64,000 nt of DNA from Streptococcus sp. HMSC078D09 (GTDB taxonomy: Bacteria > Bacillota > Bacilli > Lactobacillales > Streptococcaceae). The DNA is taken from contig NZ_KV813678.1 in NCBI RefSeq assembly GCF_001813675.1, positions 62,001-126,000 on the forward strand, read 5' to 3'. The translations under genes were made by a program, and so were the position numbers. The notes beneath the pieces are model-generated. The model was given only the letters and a program-made list of their open reading frames with translations. It made no database searches and was not told the DNA's origin. This document shows, one piece after another, positions 1-9,665 of the stretch; within the stretch, counting starts at the first letter, position 1, and every line of letters begins with the position of its first letter.

Positions 1-447
1 CCAGAGAAAACAGCAGAAGCCTTCTTCGAATTTGAAGGTCTTCCAGCCTATCATACGGGAGATGTCGGAACCATGACGGATGAAGGCCTTCTTCTCTATG
101 GTGGTCGGATGGACTTCCAAATCAAATTTAACGGTTATCGGATCGAGCTAGAGGATGTCTCTCAAAACTTGAACAAATCGAAGTATATTGATTCAGCAGT
201 CGCAGTACCGCGTTATAATAAGGATCACAAGGTCCAAAATCTCTTGGCCTATGTCATCTTAAAAGAGGGCGTCAAAGAACAATTTGAGCGCGAAATTGAT
301 ATCACGAAAGCCATTAAAGAAGATTTAGAAAATATCATGATGTCTTATATGATGCCTTCAAAATTCCTCTATCGTGACAGCCTGCCATTAACACCAAACG
401 GGAAAATCGACATCAAAGGGTTGATTAGCGAGGTTAACAACCGATGA
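1..447 (+). CDS. dltA: D-alanine--D-alanyl carrier protein ligase DltA, C-terminal part (cut by window edge)
   Basis: The open frame is already running at base 1, so only about the last 148 residues are present. DltA is a cytoplasmic adenylation enzyme that activates D-alanine with ATP and loads it on the DltC carrier for lipoteichoic acid D-alanylation. What remains is the hinge and C-terminal lid of the ANL superfamily: an HTGD motif near the start, [18 protein letters not shown], and a final PNGKIDIK segment whose lysine is the conserved adenylation lysine of this family. The stop overlaps the dltB start (ATGA), and dltB, dltC and dltD follow in canonical order, which makes the assignment secure despite the truncation. 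Confidence 0.96.
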   Translation, partial: PEKTAEAFFEFEGLPAYHTGDVGTMTDEGLLLYGGRMDFQIKFNGYRIELEDVSQNLNKSKYIDSAVAVPRYNKDHKVQNLLAYVILKEGVKEQFEREIDITKAIKEDLENIMMSYMMPSKFLYRDSLPLTPNGKIDIKGLISEVNNR

Positions 448-1697
448 TCGAGTTTTTGAAACAGCTCCCTCATTTAGAACACTATGGAACACCGATCTAT
501 TTTATCTACCTCATTCTAGCTTTTTTGCCGATTTTTGTGGGCCTCTTTTTCAAAAAGAGATTTCCGGTCTATGAAGGACTGGTGAGTCTGATCTTTATCA
601 TTTTGATGCTGACAGGTTCGAATCTCAAGCAAATTTATGCCCTGCTCTTTTACGTAGTCTGGCAAATCTTGATTGTGTATTCCTACAAAATCTATCGTCA
701 GAAAGCGGACAACAAGTGGATTTTCTATCTTCATTCCTTCTTGTCTGTCTTGCCCCTGATCTTTGTTAAGGTAGAGCCAGCGATCAAGAACGGACACCAA
801 TCCTTGTTTGGATTTTTAGGGATTTCGTATTTAACCTTCCGAGCTGTCGGAATGATCATCGAAATGCGAGATGGTGTCTTGAAAGAATTCACACTCTGGG
901 AATTCTTACGCTTTATGCTCTTTATGCCGACCTTCTCAAGTGGGCCGATTGATCGTTTCAAGCGTTTTAATGAGGATTATAACGCTATTCCTGAGCGTGA
1001 AGAATTATTGGATATGTTGGAGCAAGCTGTTAAGTATATCATGTATGGCTTCCTTTATAAATTTATCCTAGCTCATATTTTTGGCCACTTATTGTTAGGT
1101 CATGTGCAGACCTATGCCTTGTCTCAAGGTGGATTCTTCAATATCGGAACGCTGGGAGTCATGTATGTTTATGGCTTTGACCTCTTCTTTGACTTTGCAG
1201 GGTATTCCATGTTTGCTTTAGCAGCTTCCAATTTGATGGGGATTAAAAGTCCCATCAACTTTGACCGTCCTTTTAAATCACGTGATTTAAAGGAATTCTG
1301 GAATCGCTGGCATATGAGTTTATCTTTCTGGTTCCGTGATTTCGTCTTTATGCGTCTCGTAATGGTACTGATGCGCAATAAAGTGTTCAAGAGCCGGATT
1401 ACCACCTCAAATGTTGCCTACATTATCAATATGTTGGTCATGGGCTTCTGGCACGGGGTGACCTGGTACTACATCGCTTATGGGCTCTTCCATGGGCTTG
1501 GACTGGTCATCAATGATGCTTGGATTCGTAAGAAAAAGACCATCAATAAAGAAAGAAAAGCAAAAGGATTGGATCCTATACCGGACAATCGTTGGACCAA
1601 AGCTTTAGGGATCTTTATCACCTTTAACACAGTGATGCTGTCCTTCCTGATTTTCTCAGGATTCTTGGATCAACAATGGTTTCCAAAATTGAAATAA
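444..1697 (+). CDS. dltB: D-alanyl transfer membrane O-acyltransferase DltB
   Basis: A 417-residue polytopic membrane protein of the MBOAT family. DltB works with D-alanyl-DltC at the membrane to pass D-alanine toward lipoteichoic acid on the outside. Hydrophobic segments cover most of the length, and the MBOAT hallmarks are visible: [10 protein letters not shown] near residues 155-170, the [15 protein letters not shown] region near 280, and the catalytic-type histidine in [10 protein letters not shown] near 340. The ATG overlaps the dltA stop by four bases, indicating translational coupling. Length is normal for streptococcal DltB. Confidence 0.97.
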   Translation: MIEFLKQLPHLEHYGTPIYFIYLILAFLPIFVGLFFKKRFPVYEGLVSLIFIILMLTGSNLKQIYALLFYVVWQILIVYSYKIYRQKADNKWIFYLHSFLSVLPLIFVKVEPAIKNGHQSLFGFLGISYLTFRAVGMIIEMRDGVLKEFTLWEFLRFMLFMPTFSSGPIDRFKRFNEDYNAIPEREELLDMLEQAVKYIMYGFLYKFILAHIFGHLLLGHVQTYALSQGGFFNIGTLGVMYVYGFDLFFDFAGYSMFALAASNLMGIKSPINFDRPFKSRDLKEFWNRWHMSLSFWFRDFVFMRLVMVLMRNKVFKSRITTSNVAYIINMLVMGFWHGVTWYYIAYGLFHGLGLVINDAWIRKKKTINKERKAKGLDPIPDNRWTKALGIFITFNTVMLSFLIFSGFLDQQWFPKLK

Positions 1698-1712
1698 AAG
1701 GAGAATAGAAAA

Positions 1713-1952
1713 ATGGATGTAAAATCACAAGTAATTGAAATTATTGACGAATTGTTTATGGAAGATGTCTCAGACATGATGGATGAGGATCTCTTTGATG
1801 CGGGTGTCCTTGATAGTATGGGAACAGTCGAATTGATTGTAGAACTGGAAAATCGCTTTGGCATCCGTGTTCCTGTATCTGAATTTGGACGTGATGATTG
1901 GAATACTGCGAACAAGATCGTAGAAGGTGTAACGGAGCTTCAGAATGCTTAA
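1713..1952 (+). CDS. dltC: D-alanyl carrier protein DltC
   Basis: A 79-residue acidic acyl-carrier-type protein. The serine in GVLDSMG (Ser35) is the expected 4'-phosphopantetheine attachment site, followed by the helix [14 protein letters not shown]. The carrier receives D-alanine from DltA and presents it to DltB/DltD. An AAAGGAG ribosome site lies nine bases before the ATG. Its last eight bases overlap dltD, as usual in this operon. Confidence 0.97.
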   Translation: MDVKSQVIEIIDELFMEDVSDMMDEDLFDAGVLDSMGTVELIVELENRFGIRVPVSEFGRDDWNTANKIVEGVTELQNA

Positions 1953-3213
1953 GCGTTTGTGGCTGATTTTAGGGCCCGTATTTTGCGCGCTCCTCATGGT
2001 AACAGCTTTATTATTCTTTTATCCAATCAATCATAAGCACAACTATACCGAAGAGAAAAAAGCTGCGGTTAGTCTGAATGCAGAAGGATTCAAGAGCCGT
2101 ACAAAGAAGCAAGAAGCGCTTTCTGATCCACAGCATCGCTTTGTCCCTTATTTCGGCTCCAGTGAATGGTTGCGCTTTGATGTGGTGCATCCAGCAGTTT
2201 TGGCTGAAAAATATGACCGCAATTATAGACCCTACTTTTTAGGAGAACGTGGTGCGGCTTCTTTGAACCAGTATTTTGGGATGCAACAGATTTTGCCAGA
2301 ACTCAAGGACAATACAGCTGTTTATGTAGTTTCTCCGCAATGGTTTACCAAAAAGGGATACGATTCCTCTGCCTTTCAACAATTCTTTAATAGCGATCAG
2401 TTGAATAGCTTTATTGCCAATCACCAACAGGATGCTGCATCCCAGTATGCTGCAAAGCGTCTGTTACAACAGTATCCAAATGTCGCCTTTCAAAGTGTTG
2501 TAACAAAAATTTCTCAAGGAAAGAAAATTTCCAGATTTGATCAGTCTTTGAACCAGTTTGTTTCCCACCTTGTCCAGCGCGAAGATGCTTTGTTTAGTAA
2601 TCTTGCAACGCGTACAAACGGGAATTACGATAAGAAGGTCAAAAAACGTCTACAAGATTTACCAGATCAATTCTCATATGAGAAATTGGAAGAAATTGCA
2701 ACGGCTGAAGCAAAAGTCAAAACCAATAACAACGACCTTGGAATCAGCAATCATTTTTACAATACTCGTTTAAAAATGAAGTTGAAGAAACTAAAAGGTT
2801 TCCAAAAAAACGAATCCTATGTTCAATCTCCTGAGTACAATGACTTGCAGTTGGTTCTAGACCAGTTTGCTAAATCTCGGACCAATGTTATCTTTGTCAT
2901 TCCTCCAGTTAATGCCAAATGGATGAAATACACAGGCTTGAGCCAAGAAAAGTATGAACAGGCTGTTCAAAAGATTCGTTACCAATTGGAAAGTCAAGGA
3001 TTCACCAATATTGCAGACTTTTCTAAAGATGGTGATCAGCCTTACTTTATGGAAGATACGATTCATATGGGATGGAATGGTTGGCTAGCCTTTGATAAAG
3101 CGGTCAATCCCTTTGTCACAAAGGCTGAAAAAGCACCAACTTACCATCTAAATGACCGCTTCTTCAGCAAAGACTGGGCCCAATATAAAGGGACACCAGA
3201 CGAATTTAAATAA
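1945..3213 (+). CDS. dltD: D-alanyl-lipoteichoic acid biosynthesis protein DltD
   Basis: A 422-residue protein with a single N-terminal membrane segment (residues about 5-25, [21 protein letters not shown]) and an extracytoplasmic SGNH-hydrolase-like domain. Family landmarks seen are FGSSEW (near 70) carrying the serine, VVSPQW, VIPPVN and a terminal [10 protein letters not shown] with the Asp/His pair. DltD completes D-alanine transfer to lipoteichoic acid outside the membrane. It is the last gene of the operon; a GC-containing hairpin follows. Confidence 0.96.
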   Translation: MLKRLWLILGPVFCALLMVTALLFFYPINHKHNYTEEKKAAVSLNAEGFKSRTKKQEALSDPQHRFVPYFGSSEWLRFDVVHPAVLAEKYDRNYRPYFLGERGAASLNQYFGMQQILPELKDNTAVYVVSPQWFTKKGYDSSAFQQFFNSDQLNSFIANHQQDAASQYAAKRLLQQYPNVAFQSVVTKISQGKKISRFDQSLNQFVSHLVQREDALFSNLATRTNGNYDKKVKKRLQDLPDQFSYEKLEEIATAEAKVKTNNNDLGISNHFYNTRLKMKLKKLKGFQKNESYVQSPEYNDLQLVLDQFAKSRTNVIFVIPPVNAKWMKYTGLSQEKYEQAVQKIRYQLESQGFTNIADFSKDGDQPYFMEDTIHMGWNGWLAFDKAVNPFVTKAEKAPTYHLNDRFFSKDWAQYKGTPDEFK

Positions 3214-3219
3214 TGCTTG

Positions 3220-3255
3220 ATCAAAGGGGGCAGGATCAAATCCTGGCTCCTTGAT
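3220..3255 (+). terminator. Hairpin after the dlt operon
   Basis: An imperfect stem begins seven bases after the dltD stop: ATCAA-GG and AGGAT pair with ATCCT and CC-TTGAT around a short AT loop. There is no uridine run after it, so it may be an inefficient terminator or a 3'-end stabilising hairpin. Confidence 0.45.
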
Positions 3256-3297
3256 TTGTGAGGAAAGTGACGAGAAAGTCACAAATAAGCAAGAGAG

Positions 3298-3435
3298 TTA
3301 TCCACAGGCTGTGGGAAACTTGCTTGTAAATGGATGAAAGCAAGTCCTGATGCTTCTGACGCTTCCTCTTTTGAGGGGGCAAAAAGTGAAAGTTATCCAC
3401 ATTTTTGTGGATAAGTGATAAAAAACAGTGGATAA
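3298..3435. promoter_or_regulatory. Cluster of four DnaA boxes
   Basis: Three perfect DnaA boxes are visible: TTATCCACA at 3298-3306 and 3393-3401 on the plus strand, and TGTGGATAA at 3406-3414 (same box, inverted). A one-mismatch box (AGTGGATAA) is at 3427-3435. Boxes 2 and 3 face each other across four thymines, forming a palindrome. The last box ends 29 bases before the start of the small membrane gene, so DnaA bound here could affect its promoter or titrate DnaA. No dnaA, dnaN or other origin gene is nearby. Small hairpins lie between boxes (GTGAC/GTCAC at 3267-3282). Confidence 0.7.
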
Positions 3436-3464
3436 GTCAGCTGGTTTGTGAAAAGGAGAATAGT

Positions 3465-3689
3465 GTGAAAAAAATTTGGTTTTACGCAATCGTTCAGGGA
3501 ATTGTGATCTTTTTTATTGTGGGTGGCATGACCTATGTGCTTAGGGGAGATTTCTTTTTCCGCTACCTATCCCCTATTTTTGGACTAGCAGCAGCTGTCT
3601 TGCGATTTGGGACGGCGACTTTAATGAAGGTGCTAGCACCCACTCTCTACGATGATCCCAAAAAGAAAGAAGAGAGCCACGATAATTAA
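3465..3689 (+). CDS. Small two-span membrane protein, unknown function
   Basis: A 74-residue protein starting at a GTG with AAAAGGAG seven bases upstream; in-frame codons further upstream lie inside the DnaA-box region and lack a ribosome site. The sequence starts MKKIWFYAIVQGIVIFF. It has two hydrophobic helices (about residues 5-22 and 35-58) joined by a short basic/aromatic stretch, and a charged tail (DDPKKKEESHDN). I do not recognise a functional family. A hypothetical gene in this position next to aspS is, from memory, also present in other streptococci, which supports it being real. Confidence 0.75.
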   Translation: MKKIWFYAIVQGIVIFFIVGGMTYVLRGDFFFRYLSPIFGLAAAVLRFGTATLMKVLAPTLYDDPKKKEESHDN

Positions 3690-3742
3690 AGAAGTTGGTG
3701 ACTGAAAAAGTTGAGCTAAAGGCCACTTTCTGCTGGTCTTTA

Positions 3743-3751
3743 TGGTAAAAT
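3743..3751 (+). promoter_or_regulatory. Probable aspS promoter (extended -10)
   Basis: TGGTAAAAT fits an extended -10 (TGn plus TAAAAT at 3746-3751), 35 bases before the aspS ATG. No convincing -35 is seen at 17 bp, as is common for extended -10 promoters in streptococci. Confidence 0.5.
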
Positions 3752-3786
3752 AGAAGGAAGAATATTAGTTTGGAGATTAATTAGAA

Positions 3787-5541
3787 ATGAAACGTTCAAT
3801 GTATGCTGGACGTGTTCGTGAAGAACACATTGGAACTCGTATTACCTTGAAAGGATGGGTTAGCCGTCGTCGTGACTTGGGTGGTTTGATCTTTATCGAT
3901 CTACGCGACCGCGAAGGGATCATGCAATTGGTGATCAATCCAGAAACAGTTAGTACAGAAGTGATGGCTACAGCCGAAAGCATCCGTAGTGAATATGTTG
4001 TAGAAGTGACAGGTCTTGTAGAAGCTCGTGAACAAGCTAATCCAAACTTGCCTACAGGAGCAGTAGAACTCAAGGTAGAAACTATTACGGTTCTCAATAC
4101 CGCAAAAACAACACCATTTGAAATCAAGGACGGTATTGAAGCCAATGATGATACTCGTCTTCGTTACCGCTACTTAGACCTTCGTCGTCCTGAGATGTTG
4201 GAAAACCTCAAACTTCGTGCAAAAGTAACCCATTCAATCCGCAATTACTTGGATGAATTAGAATTTATTGATGTGGAAACACCGTTTCTTTCTAAGTCAA
4301 CTCCAGAAGGAGCGCGTGACTATTTGGTTCCTTCCCGTGTCAATAAGGGGCATTTCTATGCCCTTCCACAAAGTCCTCAGATTACAAAACAATTGTTGAT
4401 GAATGCTGGATTTGATCGCTATTATCAAATCGTGAAGTGTTTCCGTGATGAGGATTTACGGGGAGACCGTCAACCTGAGTTTACACAAGTCGACTTGGAA
4501 ACTTCTTTCTTGAGTGATCAAGAAATCCAGGATATCACAGAAGGCTTGATTTCACGTGTCATGAAAGAAACCAAGGGAATTGAAGTAACACTCCCATTCC
4601 CACGGATGAATTATGATGACGCTATGGCCTTGTATGGTTCAGATAAACCAGATACACGTTTTGAAATGTTGCTCCAAGACTTGACAGAGCTTGTCAAGGG
4701 TGTAGACTTCAAAGTCTTCTCAGAAGCTCCAGCAGTTAAGGCGATTGTTGTCAAAGGTGCAGCGGATCATTACTCTCGTAAAGACATCGATAAATTGACA
4801 GAAGTTGCGAAGCAATACGGTGCAAAAGGTCTTGCTTGGGTGAAATATGCTGAGGGTACTTTGAACGGTCCTGTTGCGAAGTTCTTGACAGACTTGACAA
4901 GTGACTTGACAGCTGCTTTACAGTTAGAAGACAAAGATCTAGTTCTCTTTGTAGCAGATACTCTTGAAGTAGCCAATGCAACGCTTGGTGCTTTGCGTGT
5001 TCGTCTTGCGAAAGAGCTTGACTTGATTGACAACAATCAATACAACTTCCTTTGGGTAGTGGATTGGCCAATGTTTGAATGGTCTGAAGAAGAAGGACGT
5101 TATATGTCTGCTCACCATCCATTTACACTCCCACAAGCTGAAACAGAGCATGAATTGGAAGGAGATCTTTCAAAAGTTCGAGCAATTGCCTATGATATCG
5201 TCTTAAATGGCTATGAATTAGGTGGAGGAAGCCTACGGATTAATCATAAAGATTTACAAGAACGGATGTTTAAAGCACTTGGCTTTACAAAAGAAGCTGC
5301 TAATGAACAATTTGGTTTCTTGTTGGAAGCAATGGATTACGGTTTCCCACCACATGGAGGATTGGCGATTGGTTTGGACCGCTTCGTGATGCTTCTTGCA
5401 GGTGAAGATAATATTCGGGAAGTCATTGCCTTTCCGAAGAATAACAAGGCGACAGATCCAATGACACAAGCTCCTTCTGTCGTTTCTGAAAAGCAATTGG
5501 ATGAGTTAAATCTTCAAGTAGAACTAGCAGAGCAAGAATAG
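3787..5541 (+). CDS. aspS: Aspartyl-tRNA synthetase
   Basis: A 584-residue class II synthetase of the bacterial type that charges tRNA-Asp. The N-terminal OB-fold anticodon domain is clear ([20 protein letters not shown], residues about 22-41). Class II motif 2 appears as [16 protein letters not shown] near 220. The bacterial GAD insertion occupies about 300-400, and motif 3 is [13 protein letters not shown] near 530. Length is standard. The gene has its own promoter and appears monocistronic, ending before a hairpin. Confidence 0.98.
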   Translation: MKRSMYAGRVREEHIGTRITLKGWVSRRRDLGGLIFIDLRDREGIMQLVINPETVSTEVMATAESIRSEYVVEVTGLVEAREQANPNLPTGAVELKVETITVLNTAKTTPFEIKDGIEANDDTRLRYRYLDLRRPEMLENLKLRAKVTHSIRNYLDELEFIDVETPFLSKSTPEGARDYLVPSRVNKGHFYALPQSPQITKQLLMNAGFDRYYQIVKCFRDEDLRGDRQPEFTQVDLETSFLSDQEIQDITEGLISRVMKETKGIEVTLPFPRMNYDDAMALYGSDKPDTRFEMLLQDLTELVKGVDFKVFSEAPAVKAIVVKGAADHYSRKDIDKLTEVAKQYGAKGLAWVKYAEGTLNGPVAKFLTDLTSDLTAALQLEDKDLVLFVADTLEVANATLGALRVRLAKELDLIDNNQYNFLWVVDWPMFEWSEEEGRYMSAHHPFTLPQAETEHELEGDLSKVRAIAYDIVLNGYELGGGSLRINHKDLQERMFKALGFTKEAANEQFGFLLEAMDYGFPPHGGLAIGLDRFVMLLAGEDNIREVIAFPKNNKATDPMTQAPSVVSEKQLDELNLQVELAEQE

Positions 5542-5549
5542 GACAAGAG

Positions 5550-5597
5550 AGAAAAGGGAAAGTCTAGGAATCAGTTGCTCTAAGATCTTCCTTTTCT
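5550..5597 (+). terminator. Possible aspS terminator
   Basis: AGAAAAGG-GAAAGTCT (5550-5565) pairs imperfectly with AGATCTTCCTTTTCT (5583-5597) around a 17-base loop; the 3' arm is itself T-rich. Moderate support only. Confidence 0.45.
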
Positions 5598-5616
5598 TCT
5601 AATCGATGGATTGAAA

Positions 5617-6558
5617 ATGAAAAAAACTCGCTTTCATAAGCTATTTCGCTATCATGTGCGGCGACTAGCTTATAACATTAAATTATTGCGCGTGCTGAAG
5701 AGCATCTCCCGTGAGAAGTACGATGAAAAAGTGTCAGCTTCCTTGCTGTATGGTTTTCTATCAGCGATTGCCGTCAACTTCTTCTTTCAACCAGGACATG
5801 TATACTCCAGCGGTGCAACAGGGCTAGCTCAGATTTTATCTGTTCTGAGCCAACGCTTTATTGGCTTTACGATTCCCGTTTCCTTGACCTTTTATGCCAT
5901 CAATATCCCTTTGATGATTGTGGCTTGGTATCAAATTGGCCATAAATTTACCATCTTTACCTTTATTACGGTTTCGATGAGTTCCCTCTTTATTCAGTTC
6001 GTGCCAGTGATTACGTTGACCAACGATCCGATCATGAATGCCCTATTTGGTGGGGTTGTCATGGGAACAGGGATTGGTTTTGCTCTTCGGAACAACATTT
6101 CCAGTGGGGGAACCGATATTGTCAGTTTGACGATTCGAAAACGGACAGGAAAGAATGTCGGCAGTATCTCCTTTTTGGTCAATGGGACCATTATGTTGAT
6201 CGCTGGTCTGACCTTTGGTTGGAAGTATGCTCTTTACTCTATGATTACCATCTTCGTATCGAGTCGAGTAACGGATGCTGTCTTTACCAAGCAAAAACGG
6301 ATGCAGGCAATGATCGTAACGAGCCAGCCGGATGCCATTATTGAAAAGATTCATAAAAAATTGCATCGTGGAGCAACCATTATCCACAATGCAGAAGGAA
6401 CCTATAACCATCAGGAAAAAGCGGTTCTGCTGACAGTTATTACGCGTGCAGAGTTTAATGAATTCAAATATATTATGAAAAAAGCTGATCCTCAGGCTTT
6501 TATCACCATTTCAGAAAACGTTCATATCATCGGACGCTTTGTAGAAACAGAAGAATAA
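5617..6558 (+). CDS. YitT family membrane protein (DUF161/DUF2179)
   Basis: A 313-residue protein from the ATG at 5617; a TTG six bases upstream is the only alternative and has no better ribosome site. About five or six membrane helices span residues 45-215, with the family motif GxGxxxALRNNISSGGTDIVS near 155-175. A soluble C-terminal DUF2179 domain follows (about 225-310; AMIVTSQPDAIIEKIH to AFITISENVHIIGRF). YitT proteins are widespread in Firmicutes with poorly defined roles, possibly transport. It stands alone between aspS and the convergent pulA and shares a bidirectional terminator with pulA. Confidence 0.88.
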   Translation: MKKTRFHKLFRYHVRRLAYNIKLLRVLKSISREKYDEKVSASLLYGFLSAIAVNFFFQPGHVYSSGATGLAQILSVLSQRFIGFTIPVSLTFYAINIPLMIVAWYQIGHKFTIFTFITVSMSSLFIQFVPVITLTNDPIMNALFGGVVMGTGIGFALRNNISSGGTDIVSLTIRKRTGKNVGSISFLVNGTIMLIAGLTFGWKYALYSMITIFVSSRVTDAVFTKQKRMQAMIVTSQPDAIIEKIHKKLHRGATIIHNAEGTYNHQEKAVLLTVITRAEFNEFKYIMKKADPQAFITISENVHIIGRFVETEE

Positions 6559-6593
6559 AAATAAAGGTCCCACATTGTGGTGACCTTTATTTT
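6557..6593. terminator. Bidirectional terminator between YitT gene and pulA
   Basis: AAAATAAAGGTC pairs perfectly with GACCTTTATTTT around an inner CCACATTGTGGT hairpin. T-rich on both strands, it can end transcripts from both converging genes and overlaps the pulA stop. Confidence 0.88.
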
Positions 6594-8662
6594 GTTGATT
6601 CAGTTTCGTGGAGAAGGAGCCAACTATGGGCAGGAATAGAAAGTTCCTTTCCTTTAGGAATAGGGGTTTTTAGGTTGGCATGAGGATAGGCAAATAACAG
6701 CTGACTATCGCTCGGATGTTGATAGGTCTGTTCTTGATCACCGATATTGACAAGAATCGTTATTTTTTCACGATCTTTCTCAATCGTGTAGATCAAATGA
6801 TGATCAGACAACCATTTGACATCACAGTAGTCGCGAATCTCTTGCCCTTTTTTCAAACGAAGGAGTGGCTGTGATTTCCGATAAGCAATCAATTCTTCAA
6901 GAAAAGCAATTTCTTCTTGGCATTTTGGAAGGGATGTCCAGTCCAATTGGTTGAGATTATCTGGTAGATTATAGGTGTTGTCTTCGAGCCCTTTTGTGCG
7001 GTAAAATTCTTGACCGGCATGGATAAACGGCACTCCTTGAGATAATAGTACCAAATGAAGCGCGAGACGTGAGAGAGCTTTTCGATCTTCTAAACGAATC
7101 TCTTCCTTTTCAAGTTGGAAATAATCAAAAACAGTTGCATTGTCGTGGCATTCGACGTACTGAATGGCTTGTTGCGGTTGGGTGAAATGAGCAGGCCCTA
7201 GCTTTCCGACATTCGCCGTTAGAATGTTCGCAAAATCATTCGCAGGATGTTGACTCTCACGACGGTGACCAGCTACAAGTGTTCTCTTGATCGTATCCCG
7301 GAAGTTATCACTGAAAAAGCCAAAGGCTGGTAATCGTTTCGAATTATATTGGTGAGCGAGCTGATCTTCAGAGAGGCCTGTATCCATCTTCCACCCTTCC
7401 CCATAGAGATAGATGTTAGGATAGATTTCACGGAGTTCTTCTGCAATCTCTGTCATGGTTTGAATGTCTAGGATTCCCATCAAGTCAAAGCGGAAACCAT
7501 CAAAGCCGTAGAGGGAAACCCATTGTTTGAGGGATTGCTTGATATAGTGTCTCACCATGGAGCGTTCACTTGCTACGTCATTTCCACAGAAGGTTCCATT
7601 GGTCCGCTCTCCCTCTGCATTATAACGGTAGAAATAACCAGGAACGATCTGTTCAAAAGCATACTCATCTGCCTGGTAGACGTGATTGTAAACTACATCC
7701 ATGATAACACTCAGATTGGCCCGGTGATAGGTGTCAATGGTGTCTTGGAGCTCTAGGATTCGTGCATAAGGATCGTTAGGATCACTCGCATAGCTGCCTT
7801 CTGGAACATTGTATTGAACAGGATCATAGCCCCAGTTGTAGGCTTTCCATTGATCCTCTTCATCGACACTACCGAAATCGTAAACTGGAAGTAACTGTAC
7901 ATGGGTAATGCCCAGTTTTTGAAGGTAATCAAATCCAAGGATCTGGCCATTTAGTTGGGGCGATTCTGTCAAGCCTTTAAACTTACCAGGATGCTTAAAG
8001 CCAGCCTCTTTTTGGACAGAGAAATCACGAACGCTCATCTCGTAAATGATTGCTTCTGTTGGGTCTAATTGACGAGTGGCACGCGTGATAGGACGTGTGA
8101 TCTTCTTCCGGTCGATGACCAAGCTATCTCCAGAGTTCGCTAAAGAGGATAGAGCATAGGGATCATGAATCCGACGTTCTAGGCCATTGACACGAAACTT
8201 ATAGTGGTAGGCAGCTCCTTCCCAATCCCCTTTGAGCACGAGTTCCCAGACACCGTTTTCTGTACGATTCATCGGATAGACCTGATCTTCGATATGGAGG
8301 GTCACATCTTGCGAAATTGGTGCCCAGAATTTAAATTGCGTCTGACTTGGTGTGTAGAAACTTCCTAGATCTTCTCCACTATAGGTGAAGGTTTGATCAA
8401 AAATGGGTTTGCGAACAATTTGACGATAGTGGAGAATAGAAGAATTTCCAGCAGCATCGTAGATGGTGTACTCTTCTCCCAGTTCAAGCGGAATCGGGCT
8501 TAAGAAATAGTCTCCTGTATCAGTCGCTCCACTTGACGTTTTGACAGGGATTAAGGCAAGACGACCTTGGTTTGTTTCCAAATAAAAAGGAAGGATATGC
8601 TCCTCTCCTTTTTGGATACGAATCAGGTCTTGGTCATCTAAATAAGCAGTAAATGTAGACAT
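6587..8662 (-). CDS. pulA: Type I pullulanase (alpha-1,6 debranching enzyme), cytoplasmic form
   Basis: A 691-residue GH13 enzyme that hydrolyses alpha-1,6 branches of maltodextrins or glycogen. A CBM48-like N-terminal module (about 105-185, FKFWAPISQDVTLHI) precedes the catalytic barrel. Visible are the type I pullulanase signature YNWGYDP (275-281), nucleophile Asp393 in GFRFDLMG, acid Glu422 in GEGW and the later ECHDN motif. There is no signal peptide, LPXTG motif or starch-binding repeats, so it is an intracellular debranching enzyme rather than the large surface pullulanase SpuA. It lies eight bases after malR as the last gene of the leftward mal operon, with an AGGAG ribosome site. Confidence 0.95.
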   Translation of the reverse strand: MSTFTAYLDDQDLIRIQKGEEHILPFYLETNQGRLALIPVKTSSGATDTGDYFLSPIPLELGEEYTIYDAAGNSSILHYRQIVRKPIFDQTFTYSGEDLGSFYTPSQTQFKFWAPISQDVTLHIEDQVYPMNRTENGVWELVLKGDWEGAAYHYKFRVNGLERRIHDPYALSSLANSGDSLVIDRKKITRPITRATRQLDPTEAIIYEMSVRDFSVQKEAGFKHPGKFKGLTESPQLNGQILGFDYLQKLGITHVQLLPVYDFGSVDEEDQWKAYNWGYDPVQYNVPEGSYASDPNDPYARILELQDTIDTYHRANLSVIMDVVYNHVYQADEYAFEQIVPGYFYRYNAEGERTNGTFCGNDVASERSMVRHYIKQSLKQWVSLYGFDGFRFDLMGILDIQTMTEIAEELREIYPNIYLYGEGWKMDTGLSEDQLAHQYNSKRLPAFGFFSDNFRDTIKRTLVAGHRRESQHPANDFANILTANVGKLGPAHFTQPQQAIQYVECHDNATVFDYFQLEKEEIRLEDRKALSRLALHLVLLSQGVPFIHAGQEFYRTKGLEDNTYNLPDNLNQLDWTSLPKCQEEIAFLEELIAYRKSQPLLRLKKGQEIRDYCDVKWLSDHHLIYTIEKDREKITILVNIGDQEQTYQHPSDSQLLFAYPHANLKTPIPKGKELSIPAHSWLLLHETESTK

Positions 8663-8670
8663 AAAGACTC

Positions 8671-9654
8671 CTAAAGTTTCGTAATGGTATGGTCAATCAA
8701 TTGACGGTAGCAAACGGTTTTTCCTTCTTTGTGATCCTTGATAATTTGTAGAATTGTCCGAACAGACTCACGTCCGAGTTCCACCGCATTGATGTCAATA
8801 TAGGCTTCAATATCGAGTCGTGGCTTGATCGAATCAAAGGAAATAATCGGGATTGTCAGCTGGTGTTCTAATAGGTATTGACGCACCCCTTCAGCAACGA
8901 GAATATCGGTTGTCATGATGGCATCTAACTCTGCTAGGGGAAGGCTTTCCATCATTTGATAAGAATTGTCTTCCAACATAAAGCCAAATGAGAAATGAAC
9001 CAGTTTTTCATCCAGAGGAATCCCTGCTTTTTGGAGGGCTTCTTTATAACCTTCGTAGCGGTCTTGAGATACGAACAGTTCTTTGTTTCCCCCGATAAAA
9101 GCAATTTTTCGGTAGTTTTGTTGAATGAAATAATCCGTCGCATCAAATGCAGCCTTGATATTATCATTATCCACTAGTGATACAAAAGGTGAAGCTGCCT
9201 TTCCGAGAATGAGGAAGGGGAACTTGTCTTTGATCGCAAATTCAACGAGGGGATCATTCGGGTTGGAATAAAGGAAAATCAAACCATCTACACGATTTCC
9301 GTAGATGAGTTGTTTGAGGTTGTCGAGCCGCCGTTCTTCATTTTGCCCCGTACAGATTTGGATGGCATAATCATTGTCTGACGCGATCTGGGTAATTCCT
9401 CTTAAAACAGTTGGGAAGAAAGGATTCTGGTAGAAAACGTCACTATCGATTGGAAGAACCAAAGCAATGACTTGACTAGATTGGCTGACAAGGCTGCGAG
9501 CATTAAGATTGGGATGGTAATCCAACTCGACCATGGCCTCACGGACTCGTTTTTTTGTTTCATCACTAATCGTGGATTTATTTTGGATGACGCGCGTGAC
9601 AGTTGAAGGCGCGACGCCAGCGAGTTTCGCAACATCTTTGATGGTAACACGCAT
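8671..9654 (-). CDS. malR: Maltose operon transcriptional repressor MalR (LacI family)
   Basis: A 327-residue LacI/GalR regulator. The N-terminal helix-turn-helix reads VTIKDVAKLAGVAPSTVTRVI, followed by the hinge NLNARSLVSQ and a periplasmic-binding-like effector domain. Its position inside the mal operon, next to malA, matches the known streptococcal arrangement in which MalR represses malXCD and malQP until maltodextrin is present. The candidate operators are the palindromes around 14196-14251 and 14435-14450. AGGAGG overlaps the malA stop, indicating coupling. Confidence 0.93.
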   Translation of the reverse strand: MRVTIKDVAKLAGVAPSTVTRVIQNKSTISDETKKRVREAMVELDYHPNLNARSLVSQSSQVIALVLPIDSDVFYQNPFFPTVLRGITQIASDNDYAIQICTGQNEERRLDNLKQLIYGNRVDGLIFLYSNPNDPLVEFAIKDKFPFLILGKAASPFVSLVDNDNIKAAFDATDYFIQQNYRKIAFIGGNKELFVSQDRYEGYKEALQKAGIPLDEKLVHFSFGFMLEDNSYQMMESLPLAELDAIMTTDILVAEGVRQYLLEHQLTIPIISFDSIKPRLDIEAYIDINAVELGRESVRTILQIIKDHKEGKTVCYRQLIDHTITKL

Positions 9655-9665
9655 GAGAAAACCTC

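Noticed and set aside
6380-6388. TTATCCACA DnaA box
   Set aside because: A single box within the YitT coding sequence (codons for Ile-Ile-His-Asn); no second box nearby, so not counted with the 3298-3435 cluster.
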